5,751 nucleotides of DNA from positions 1 through 5,751 of the forward strand of contig SCPY01000238.1 in assembly GCA_004299495.1 (NCBI GenBank), written 5' to 3'. Shown piece by piece: positions 1-5,751 of this stretch. The notes below the pieces were generated by a model. It had not been told where the DNA came from and did not search any database. It saw only the letters and a list, made by a program, of their open reading frames with translations. Source of the stretch: a bacterium (GTDB lineage Bacteria > Omnitrophota > Gorgyraeia > Gygaellales > UBA12090). Every line of letters begins with the position of its first letter. The stretch's first letter is position 1. The translations under genes were made by a program, and so were the position numbers.

Positions 1-705
1 CATACCGCAAGTATTCTTGACGCGAAGAACCAAAACGCGTCCTGCAGTGCCCTGGCTTCCTGCCTGAAGGTAAATAATCTTCTATGCCTGCCTATTTATC
101 TGCGCCAGAAACCGGCGGGTATTTTGGGAGTGGGTAACAGGGAAGAGGGATTTGTGTATACCAAAGACGACCGTGAGCTCCTGGATATCTTCGCCAAACA
201 GCTTACCATAGCTTTAGAAAATGACTTCCTCCTGCACGCGGTAGAAAAGTTAGAAATCCGAGACGCCCTGACAGGCTTATACAGCGAAGAGTATATAAAC
301 GGACGGCTTGATGAAGAGATAAAACGGGCGATTATCTATCAGCGCCCCTGCGCGTTTATTCTTTTGGCAATAAGCAATTTCAGCTCCTACCAGAAGGCGT
401 ACGGCCAGCTTGCTTCGGAGGCGGTGTTAAAGAAGGTCGCCTCTTGCCTGGTTAATTCTTTTCAGGGGGTGGAACGCGCGGGCAGATTCGGAGATTATGA
501 ATTCGCCGTCATAGCGCCCGAGATAAACAAGCGCCAGGCGGAAAACCTGGCGGAGAATTTACAGATAAGGATAGGGCAGCTGCTTAAGGAGGAGTCTAAA
601 ACGGATATGAGCTTGAGCCTGTCTGCCGCGGTCGCGGAGAATCCCCTTGACGGAATAAGCTCAACAGAGCTTATAACCTGCGCCAGGGCAAGGCTTTCGT
701 TGTGA
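1..705 (+). CDS. GAF-GGDEF domain protein with degenerate GGDEF (3' part, left-truncated by window)
   Basis: The reading frame is open from base 1 to the TGA at 703-705, giving 234 visible residues; the true start lies upstream. Residues about 1-73 look like the C-terminal half of a GAF sensor domain (LCLPIYLRQKPAGILGVGN, then TKDDRELLDIFAKQLTIALEN). A short helix leads into a GGDEF-type domain beginning RDALTGLYSEEY (88-98). The active site is not conserved. The signature loop is GDYEF (164-168) instead of GGDEF. The metal-binding Asp strand reads LLAISNF (121-127). The usual FKxxND..GH..GD positions are replaced (S128, Q131, K132, Q136, S139, E140). The RxxD inhibitory site is QGVE (155-158). 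The domain also stops early, without the usual final A.YxAKxxGRN segment. From family knowledge, such a protein should not synthesise c-di-GMP; a sensory or scaffolding role is inferred. It lies 7 nt before the MshEN gene, so it is probably co-transcribed. The domain call is firm; the role is unknown. Confidence 0.88.
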   Translation, partial: HTASILDAKNQNASCSALASCLKVNNLLCLPIYLRQKPAGILGVGNREEGFVYTKDDRELLDIFAKQLTIALENDFLLHAVEKLEIRDALTGLYSEEYINGRLDEEIKRAIIYQRPCAFILLAISNFSSYQKAYGQLASEAVLKKVASCLVNSFQGVERAGRFGDYEFAVIAPEINKRQAENLAENLQIRIGQLLKEESKTDMSLSLSAAVAENPLDGISSTELITCARARLSL

Positions 706-712
706 GCAGGGT

Positions 713-1159
713 ATGACGAAGAAATTCATTAATAAGAAATTAGGGGAGCTTCTCGTTGAAAGCGGCATCATTACTAACGGCCAGCTGGATAAGGCCCTTG
801 AGCTCCAGAAAGAGCAGGGAGGGCTTATTGGGGAGGTATTAGTCCAGCTTAAGTTTACCACAGAAGAAGACATCGCCAAGATGTTGACCGCGCAATACGG
901 ATTTGCCTACCTGCCGCTTGCTAATTATGAGATAGATTCCGGCCTGATTAAGCTTATCCCCGAGCGTGTGGCCAGGCAGTACTGCTTAATCCCTATTGAT
1001 AAAATAGCAAACACTCTGACTATCGCGATGAGCAATCCCTTAAACGGCCAGGCGATTGAAGACATAGAAACGCTTTCGGCATGCAGCGTGCAGGTCTTTG
1101 TTTCGACTACCTCAGACATCCGGGAAGCGATTGAGAAATATTACAAATGCCGTCCATAA
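713..1159 (+). CDS. Stand-alone MshEN / GspE N-terminal (T2SSE_N) domain protein
   Basis: This 148-residue protein consists of the N-terminal module normally fused to PilB/GspE/MshE ATPases and has no ATPase domain. Residues 9-32 (KLGELLVESGII, then LxxxLxxQ ending at Q32) fit the 24-residue MshEN cyclic-di-GMP motif RLGxx(L)(V)xxG(L)(L)x4LxxxLxxQ, with Lys for the first Arg. After a five-residue spacer, residues 38-61 form the second repeat, which keeps LV, I54, L58 and Q61 but has L38 for Arg and K47 for Gly. Residues about 73-144 (LIPERVARQYCLIPI, TIAMSNPLN) form the second half of the module and match the same region of both downstream ATPases. It ends where their linkers begin, so it is a complete module, not an obvious truncation. 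The ATG at 713 is 7 nt after the upstream stop and has only a weak purine-rich leader, so translational coupling is likely. A c-di-GMP-binding or ATPase-partner role is inferred. Confidence 0.9.
   Translation: MTKKFINKKLGELLVESGIITNGQLDKALELQKEQGGLIGEVLVQLKFTTEEDIAKMLTAQYGFAYLPLANYEIDSGLIKLIPERVARQYCLIPIDKIANTLTIAMSNPLNGQAIEDIETLSACSVQVFVSTTSDIREAIEKYYKCRP
1147..1159 (+). other. 13-nt gene overlap: MshEN gene end / first ATPase start
   Basis: The ATG of the first ATPase (1147-1149) lies inside the last codons of the stand-alone MshEN gene, whose TAA is at 1157-1159, in a different frame. No good Shine-Dalgarno is present; the nearest GAG is at 1133-1135, 11 nt away. Translational coupling of the two products is therefore likely (inference). 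Confidence 0.75.
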
Positions 1160-2865
1160 AAGACCGTATCATCCAAGTCCTCGTTGAAGATAAGCTTATC
1201 AGCAAAGAGAAGTTAGAAGATGCCCTTTTGCTGCAGAGAGAAAAAGGCGGACAACTGCGCGATATTTTGGTGGGCGCTAAGCTGATTGACGAGGATAAGT
1301 TGCTCGCGGCGATGTCCAGGGTATTCTCTAAACCCAGCATAGATATAAGCCGCTTTAAGATTACTCCCGAGCTGCTCAAGCTTATACCGGTAAACATCTG
1401 CAGGCAATATCAGATTGTGCCGCTGGCTTTGCTGGCCGATACTATCACGCTGGCGATGGCAGACCCTTTAAATATCCTGGCCCTGGATGATGTCAAGGCG
1501 CTCACCGGATATAAAATTAACCCCATTATCGCGGACAGCCGCAGGATAAATCAGGCGCTTGAGCAATGGTTTGACAAAGGCTCATCCAGGGAGATGATTG
1601 AAGATTTGCTGGAGGACATACCCGATGAGAATATTGAGCTCATTCAGGAAAGAAAGGAAGCCGAATTATCGCTTGATGACCTCGGGCGCTTAAGCCGCCA
1701 GGCGCCGGTAGTAAGCTTTGTGAACAGTCTTCTTGAACATGCGGTAGGGCTGAAGGTTTCGGATGTCCTGATAGAGCCCCAGGAGGAGAGCTTGCGTATC
1801 CGCATGCGTATTGACGGCATGCTCAAGGAGCAGCCGGGAAACCCTAAGGCAATGTGCCCCCTGGTTGTTTCGCGCATTAAGGTTATGTCCGGGCTTGATA
1901 TCGCCGAGCATCGCCTGCCCCAGGACGGCAGGTTTAAACTAAAGCTGGGAGAGCGGGAAGTGGATTTCAGGGTTTCGGTGCTGCCGTCGAGCTGGGGGGA
2001 AAAGGTGGTGATCCGCGTCTTAGACAAGGCCCAGGTAAAATTAGATATAGACGCCCTGGGTTTTCAGGAAGGGCCTTTGGCGGATTTAAAGAAATGCGCC
2101 TTTAGGCCCTACGGCATGGTTTTGGTTACCGGCCCTACCGGTTCCGGCAAGACCACGACTTTATATTCTTTGCTTAAGCTTGTGGACCGGCCAAAGATCA
2201 ATATCGTTACGGTAGAGGATCCGGTGGAGTTCCAGATTCCCGGGATAAATCAGGTAAGTATCCAGCCGGAAGCCGGGCTGACCTTCTCTTCGGCCCTGCG
2301 TTCAATACTTCGCCAGGACCCCAATGTGATCATGGTGGGGGAGATCAGGGATTCGGAAACCGCCGATATCGCGATAAAATCCGCGCTTACCGGGCATATG
2401 GTTTTTTCCACCCTGCATACCACCACAGCCAGCGGGGCAGTGGTGCGTTTGGTCAATATGGGAATTGAGCCTTTCCTGATTAATTCCTCGGTCAGCTGTA
2501 TTGTGGCGCAGAGGCTGGCAAGGGTGCTTTGCCCTAATTGCAAAGAAAAGTATGAGCTTAAGGAAGATGTTGTTGCCAGGTTAAAACTATCCTCTGTCGC
2601 GGGTGAGCCGCATATCTTTTTCCGCCCCCGCGGATGCCGCGAATGTTTTAACACCGGATACCGCTTGAGGGTAATATTGGCGGAGATATTGATGGTCAGC
2701 CCGGCAATAAAAGAACTTATCTTACATAAGGCGCAGGAGCATAAAATAAAACAGTGCGCCCGGGACGAAGGGATGCTGACCTTAAGGGAAGACGGCCTGG
2801 CTAAGGCCAGGGCAGGAATTACTTCTCTGGAAGAGGTTATACGGGTAACCGCTGCTGACGAGTAA
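1147..2865 (+). CDS. pilB: PilB/GspE-family type IV filament assembly ATPase (first paralogue)
   Basis: A full-length (572 aa) hexameric secretion ATPase that should power pilin or pseudopilin polymerisation at the cytoplasmic face of the inner membrane. Residues 1-142 are an MshEN module, followed by an acidic linker (about 143-183), then the N2 domain with an Asp-box region (SDVLIEP 205-211, RMRIDG 219-224) and HRLPQDGR (255-262). The motor domain has Walker A GPTGSGKT (329-336), VEDPVE (356-361), Walker B with catalytic Glu VIMVGE (394-399) and His box STLHT (421-425). A zinc-type tetracysteine motif is formed by C462/C465 and C497/C500. The usual Asp-box His is Leu208, and the MshEN c-di-GMP motif is eroded (I9, K16, R38, K45, V59). 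The start is supported by end-to-end alignment with the downstream paralogue (KDR at residues 5-7 in both). It overlaps the preceding gene by 13 nt in another frame. PilB versus GspE assignment is not decidable here. Confidence 0.95.
   Translation: MPSIKDRIIQVLVEDKLISKEKLEDALLLQREKGGQLRDILVGAKLIDEDKLLAAMSRVFSKPSIDISRFKITPELLKLIPVNICRQYQIVPLALLADTITLAMADPLNILALDDVKALTGYKINPIIADSRRINQALEQWFDKGSSREMIEDLLEDIPDENIELIQERKEAELSLDDLGRLSRQAPVVSFVNSLLEHAVGLKVSDVLIEPQEESLRIRMRIDGMLKEQPGNPKAMCPLVVSRIKVMSGLDIAEHRLPQDGRFKLKLGEREVDFRVSVLPSSWGEKVVIRVLDKAQVKLDIDALGFQEGPLADLKKCAFRPYGMVLVTGPTGSGKTTTLYSLLKLVDRPKINIVTVEDPVEFQIPGINQVSIQPEAGLTFSSALRSILRQDPNVIMVGEIRDSETADIAIKSALTGHMVFSTLHTTTASGAVVRLVNMGIEPFLINSSVSCIVAQRLARVLCPNCKEKYELKEDVVARLKLSSVAGEPHIFFRPRGCRECFNTGYRLRVILAEILMVSPAIKELILHKAQEHKIKQCARDEGMLTLREDGLAKARAGITSLEEVIRVTAADE
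1912..1937 (+). repeat. 26-nt exact repeat with hairpin potential, copy 1 (in first ATPase)
   Basis: This stretch encodes RLPQDGRF plus two bases of the next codon and is identical base for base to 3629-3654 in the second ATPase gene. Within it, CCTGCC (1914-1919) and GGCAGG (1927-1932) can pair as a 6-bp stem with a 7-nt loop. The surrounding coding sequence of the two paralogues differs widely at synonymous sites. It is coding DNA, so the repeat may reflect protein constraint plus chance or local gene conversion. Confidence 0.8.
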
Positions 2866-2869
2866 GCAT

Positions 2870-4564
2870 ATGGCTACTTTCAAAGACCGTCTTACGGAAA
2901 TAATGCTCAATCAGAAGATTCTTACCGCCCAAAAGCTGCAGGAGGCCCTTGATATCCAGAAGAAAAAGTCCATTCCATTGCGGGAAGTCCTGCTGAAAGA
3001 AGGCTTTATAGATGAGTCAAGGCTTATTTCTGTGTTGTCGGATTCGCTCTACATACCTACCCTGAATATATCCAACTATCATATTGATTCCTCGCTTGCC
3101 GGACTTGTCCCGGAGAGGCTCGCCCGTCAATACCGGCTCATCCCGATAGCCCGTCTCGGCGATACCCTTACCGTGGCAATGACCGACCCGCTTAATATTT
3201 TTGCCCTGGATGATTTGCGGATTATCACCGGATTTAAGATTGACCCGGTGATCGCGCTGGAGAAGGATATTTTGCGCGCCCAGGGCGTTATGTATCAGCA
3301 TAAGGGTGAGGAGGTGCCTATTCTGGGAGAGGAAGAGCTTAAGGGCGCTCCGTCATCAGCTATTGTGCAAAGCGGCAATACTCTTGAATTAGACAATCCG
3401 CAAGATAATGCCGGCGCCGCCCCTATCATAAAGATTGTGAACCTGATGGTTTCGGAGGCTATTAAGAAGAGGGCTTCTGATATACACCTTGAGCCTCAAG
3501 AGGATGATTTACGGGTGCGTTTTCGCATTGACGGAGACTTGGTTGATGTTTTCAGGATACCCAAGAAAAATCAAAACGCGATTATCGCCAGGCTTAAGGT
3601 AGTTTCCGGCCTGGATATCACTGAGATGCGCCTGCCCCAGGACGGCAGGTTTAAGATACGGCTTAGCAATAAAGAAATTGACTTCAGGGTTTCGTCGCTG
3701 CCCACCCATTTGGGACAGAAGCTGGTATTGCGTATTTTAGATAAATCATCGCTTTGTCTGGGATTGGAGGCTTTGGGTTTTTCGCCGCAGGCGCTCTTGC
3801 TTCTCAAGGAGGCAATCGCCAAGCCCTACGGAATGATTCTGGTCACCGGCCCGACGGGAAGCGGTAAATCTACCACTCTCTATTCCATCCTGAATCAGTT
3901 GAACACCCCGGAAAAGAATATTATCACCGTGGAGGACCCTGTGGAATACCAGATGGCAGGAATTACCCAGATTCAGGTTAAATCAGAGATAGGCCTGAGT
4001 TTTGCCTCCGGATTGCGCTCTATCTTGCGCCAGAGCCCGGACGCGATTCTAATCGGAGAGATAAGAGACGCGGAGACCGCCGATATCGCTATTAAAGCGG
4101 CTTTGACCGGTCAGCTGGTAATGTCAACCCTGCATACCAATAACGCGTCCCAGGCGGTGGTTAGATTGGTGGATATGGGACTGGAGCCGTTCTTGATTGC
4201 CTCAAGTTTGATTATGAGCTCAGCGCAGCGCTTGATACGCCTTATCTGCAGCCATTGCAAAGAGCCGGAGAAGCCCTCCGAGGTAGTTTTACAAAATCTC
4301 AATATCAATTCCTCCGCCCGGTTTTTCCGGGGAAAGGGCTGTTCTGCCTGCAACCATACCGGATTTTACGGAAGGTCGGCATTGTTGGAAATTTTGATGC
4401 TGGATGATATAATAAGGGAGATGATTGTGAAGCGGGAAACCAGCGAAGATATTGAGGCCTACGCGGTAAATTCGCTTAAGATGAAAACCTTGCGCCAGGA
4501 GGCTCTGGAAAAGGCGCGTGAGGGGTTGACCACTCTGGAAGAGGTACTGCGGGTTACTACTTAA
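2870..4564 (+). CDS. pilB: PilB/GspE-family type IV filament assembly ATPase (second paralogue)
   Basis: A second complete ATPase (564 aa), colinear with the one upstream: MshEN module 1-143, variable linker about 144-182, N2 domain with canonical Asp box (ASDIHLEP 202-209, RFRIDG 217-222) and MRLPQDGR (253-260). The motor domain carries Walker A GPTGSGKS (327-334), VEDPVEY (354-360), Walker B AILIGE (392-397), GEIRDAETA, and His box STLHTNNA (419-426). The zinc-type cysteines are C460/C463 and C491/C494, followed by HTGFYGR. One deviation is RQSPD with Ser389, where family members, including the upstream copy, have RQDP. Its MshEN motif lacks several c-di-GMP positions (T9, K16, P36, R38, S59) but keeps R7, L8 and G45. 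It starts 4 nt after the previous stop, with only a weak GAG (2860-2862) as possible ribosome contact. It immediately precedes pilC, the classic PilB-PilC arrangement, so this copy is the likelier main extension motor. That ranking is inference. Confidence 0.95.
   Translation: MATFKDRLTEIMLNQKILTAQKLQEALDIQKKKSIPLREVLLKEGFIDESRLISVLSDSLYIPTLNISNYHIDSSLAGLVPERLARQYRLIPIARLGDTLTVAMTDPLNIFALDDLRIITGFKIDPVIALEKDILRAQGVMYQHKGEEVPILGEEELKGAPSSAIVQSGNTLELDNPQDNAGAAPIIKIVNLMVSEAIKKRASDIHLEPQEDDLRVRFRIDGDLVDVFRIPKKNQNAIIARLKVVSGLDITEMRLPQDGRFKIRLSNKEIDFRVSSLPTHLGQKLVLRILDKSSLCLGLEALGFSPQALLLLKEAIAKPYGMILVTGPTGSGKSTTLYSILNQLNTPEKNIITVEDPVEYQMAGITQIQVKSEIGLSFASGLRSILRQSPDAILIGEIRDAETADIAIKAALTGQLVMSTLHTNNASQAVVRLVDMGLEPFLIASSLIMSSAQRLIRLICSHCKEPEKPSEVVLQNLNINSSARFFRGKGCSACNHTGFYGRSALLEILMLDDIIREMIVKRETSEDIEAYAVNSLKMKTLRQEALEKAREGLTTLEEVLRVTT
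3629..3654 (+). repeat. 26-nt exact repeat with hairpin potential, copy 2 (in second ATPase)
   Basis: The second copy of the 26-nt direct repeat, in the equivalent codon position and phase of the second ATPase gene (residues from R254). The same potential hairpin is formed by CCTGCC at 3631-3636 and GGCAGG at 3644-3649. Identity ends abruptly on both sides (G at 3628 versus T at 1911; G at 3655 versus A at 1938). Confidence 0.8.
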
Positions 4565-4569
4565 AGGAG
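4563..4569 (+). promoter_or_regulatory. Strong Shine-Dalgarno for pilC
   Basis: The purine run AAAGGAG ends 9 nt before the ATG at 4579 and overlaps the TAA stop of the upstream ATPase gene (4562-4564). It fixes the pilC start. It is the only canonical ribosome-binding site in the window; the other three visible starts have weak leaders. Confidence 0.85.
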
Positions 4570-4578
4570 CGAAAGAAG

Positions 4579-5751
4579 ATGGCGGTATTTAAGTATGTGG
4601 CGAAAAATAAAGAGGCGCAAACCTTAAGCGGGTCTCTGGAGGCAAAAAGCCAAAGTGAGGCGGAGTATATCCTGCGCGGACAAAACCTGGTCATCATTTC
4701 CCTGCGCGAGACCCAGGCTAAGGGTTTACGGAAAAATAAATTATCCGGCAAGGTGGCCCTTGACGACCTGGTGGTTTTTTCCCGGCAGTTAGCCACAATG
4801 ATAGACAGCGGAATGCCTCTGGTATCCTCTTTAGATATACTCAAGAATCAAACCGAGAATAAGATGCTCTCCCAAATAATTCATCAGCTCTACAATGATG
4901 TAGAGACTGGAAAGAGCTTCTGCGATGCCATAGCAAAATATCCCGCCGCCTTTTCGGATTTTTATATCAATATGATCAAGGCGGGAGAGGCATCGGGTAC
5001 GCTTGACGCTGTGTTAGAGCGGCTGGCGGTATATTTAGAAAAAACAGCGGCTCTTCGGCGCAAGGTGCAGTCAAGCCTGGTATATCCGGCGGTAATTGTG
5101 TCAATGGCGGTATTAATTACCAGCGTCCTGCTGATAAAAGTCGTCCCCACTTTTAAGAGCATCTTTGAAACATTAGGCGGGAAATTGCCCCTGCCGACCC
5201 AGATCCTGATTTTAATCAGCGATGTCTTCCGGCAGTCTTTCCTGGTGCTCATAATAATTATGATTGCGCTGCTTTTCCTGTTAAAACGTTATATCGCCAC
5301 GCCCAAAGGAAGGTACTTCTTTGATAAACTTATTTTAAGGCTTCCGATTTTCGGGACCTTGTTTTTAAAGGCCGCGGTTGCCAGATTTACGCGCACTTTT
5401 TCAACCTTAGTCAAGAGCGGCATACCGATCTTAAATGCCCTGGAAATTGTGGCCAAGACTTCGGGCAATAAGGTGATAGAGGAGGCGATTGAAAATTCCC
5501 GCCAGGCGGTGCGCCAGGGTGAATCCATTTCCGGGCCCCTTGAGCGTTCAAAGGTTTTTCCGGTGATGGTGGTGCGGATGATCGGTGTGGGGGAAAAGAC
5601 CGGAGAATTGGAGAAGATGCTCGGCAAAATCGCGGATTTTTATGAAGAGCAGGTGGATAGCGCGGTAAGCGGCCTTACCAGCATTATTGAGCCCGTTGTC
5701 ATTGCCTTCCTGGGTATTGTTATTGGAGGCATTGTGATAGCGCTGTTTAGA
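4579..5751 (+). CDS. pilC: PilC/GspF-family inner-membrane platform protein (3' end cut by window)
   Basis: The frame stays open for 391 codons to the last base. PilC/GspF proteins usually have about 400-410 residues, so only some 10-20 residues are missing. The N-terminus MAVFKYVAKN is the typical beta-strand start of the family. Two T2SSF cytoplasmic domains are visible. The first spans about 66-190 (FSRQLATMIDSGMPLVSSLDIL, then KAGEASGTLDAVLERLA at 134-150). The second spans about 270-391 (FTRTFSTLVKSGIPILNALEIV, then GVGEKTGELEKML at 336-348). Hydrophobic membrane segments lie at about 168-189, 219-237 and 368-390, with the family's VYPAV and IIEPVVI signatures before the first and third. 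The protein is the inner-membrane platform that couples the cytoplasmic ATPase to pilin or pseudopilin insertion into the filament. The gene has the best Shine-Dalgarno in the window, 9 nt before ATG, and lies 14 nt after the second ATPase gene. Confidence 0.96.
   Translation, partial: MAVFKYVAKNKEAQTLSGSLEAKSQSEAEYILRGQNLVIISLRETQAKGLRKNKLSGKVALDDLVVFSRQLATMIDSGMPLVSSLDILKNQTENKMLSQIIHQLYNDVETGKSFCDAIAKYPAAFSDFYINMIKAGEASGTLDAVLERLAVYLEKTAALRRKVQSSLVYPAVIVSMAVLITSVLLIKVVPTFKSIFETLGGKLPLPTQILILISDVFRQSFLVLIIIMIALLFLLKRYIATPKGRYFFDKLILRLPIFGTLFLKAAVARFTRTFSTLVKSGIPILNALEIVAKTSGNKVIEEAIENSRQAVRQGESISGPLERSKVFPVMVVRMIGVGEKTGELEKMLGKIADFYEEQVDSAVSGLTSIIEPVVIAFLGIVIGGIVIALFR

Noticed and set aside
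124..705. TTG at 124 as the start of the first gene
   Set aside because: It would begin in the middle of the GAF domain; the frame is open to base 1 and residues before it (LCLPIYLRQKPAGI) belong to the GAF fold, so the gene is truncated by the window edge.
691..732. A frameshift or premature stop explaining the short GGDEF C-terminus
   Set aside because: Reading through the TGA gives only eight more codons (AGYDEEIH) before TAA at 730-732, with no GGDEF-like tail. The downstream ATG fits a normal gene start, so early natural termination is simpler.
713..1159. Stand-alone MshEN gene as a pseudogene fragment of an ATPase
   Set aside because: It is a complete module ending at the natural domain boundary, its frame is intact, and it overlaps the next gene in a coupled manner. 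No ATPase remnant lies in its own frame downstream.
1107..2654. Long antisense open frames, for example around 1107-1397, 1644-2027 and 2250-2654
   Set aside because: They lie wholly opposite well-supported conserved ATPase coding sequence or the MshEN gene, are low-complexity Ser/Arg/Leu-rich and show no recognisable family; they are reverse-complement shadows.
1912..3654. The 26-nt direct repeats as attachment sites, insertion-sequence ends or a recombination target
   Set aside because: Both copies lie in the same codon phase at homologous positions of paralogous genes, with no target duplication, transposase or disrupted frame between them.
4565..4578. A terminator or promoter between the second ATPase and pilC
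   Set aside because: Only 14 nt separate the genes; they hold the Shine-Dalgarno and a purine stretch, with no inverted repeat or T-run.
4111..5627. Antisense open frames opposite the second ATPase and pilC
   Set aside because: Same reason: the + strand reads a continuous conserved protein through all of them, and the minus-strand peptides show no domain or plausible initiation context.

Overview
The window is one tightly packed stretch of a type IV pilus / type II secretion-like (type IV filament) assembly operon. All genes are on the + strand, and essentially every base is coding. Gene junctions are 7 nt, a 13-nt overlap, 4 nt and 14 nt, so no room is left for internal promoters or terminators, and I see none. 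Moderate GC, frequent AGG, ATA and TTA codons, and the clustering of several GspE N-terminal (MshEN-type) modules suggest an uncultured Gram-negative-type lineage. Candidatus Omnitrophota or another PVC-like or deep-branching phylum would fit, but this is a low-confidence impression, not a demonstrated placement.

Layout: (1) 1-705, the 3' end of a GAF-GGDEF regulator, cut by the left window edge, whose diguanylate cyclase active site is thoroughly degenerate. (2) 713-1159, a small protein consisting only of an MshEN/T2SSE_N module. (3) 1147-2865 and (4) 2870-4564, two full-length PilB/GspE-family hexameric ATPases side by side, each starting with its own copy of that module. (5) 4579-5751, a PilC/GspF inner-membrane platform protein, cut by the right edge about 10-20 residues before its expected C-terminus.

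Functionally, the ATPases should drive pilin or pseudopilin polymerisation through the PilC platform. MshEN modules in some PilB/MshE/GspE ATPases bind cyclic di-GMP. The point that stands out is that the free-standing module keeps a nearly complete first c-di-GMP-binding motif, while the corresponding modules on both ATPases have lost key positions. The adjacent GGDEF protein has also lost its catalytic residues. This suggests, as inference only, a c-di-GMP-responsive or vestigial control arrangement in which sensing is carried by a separate small subunit. Otherwise the locus is a conventional pilus or secretion operon, and I see no mobile element, CRISPR array, RNA gene or clearly new system.
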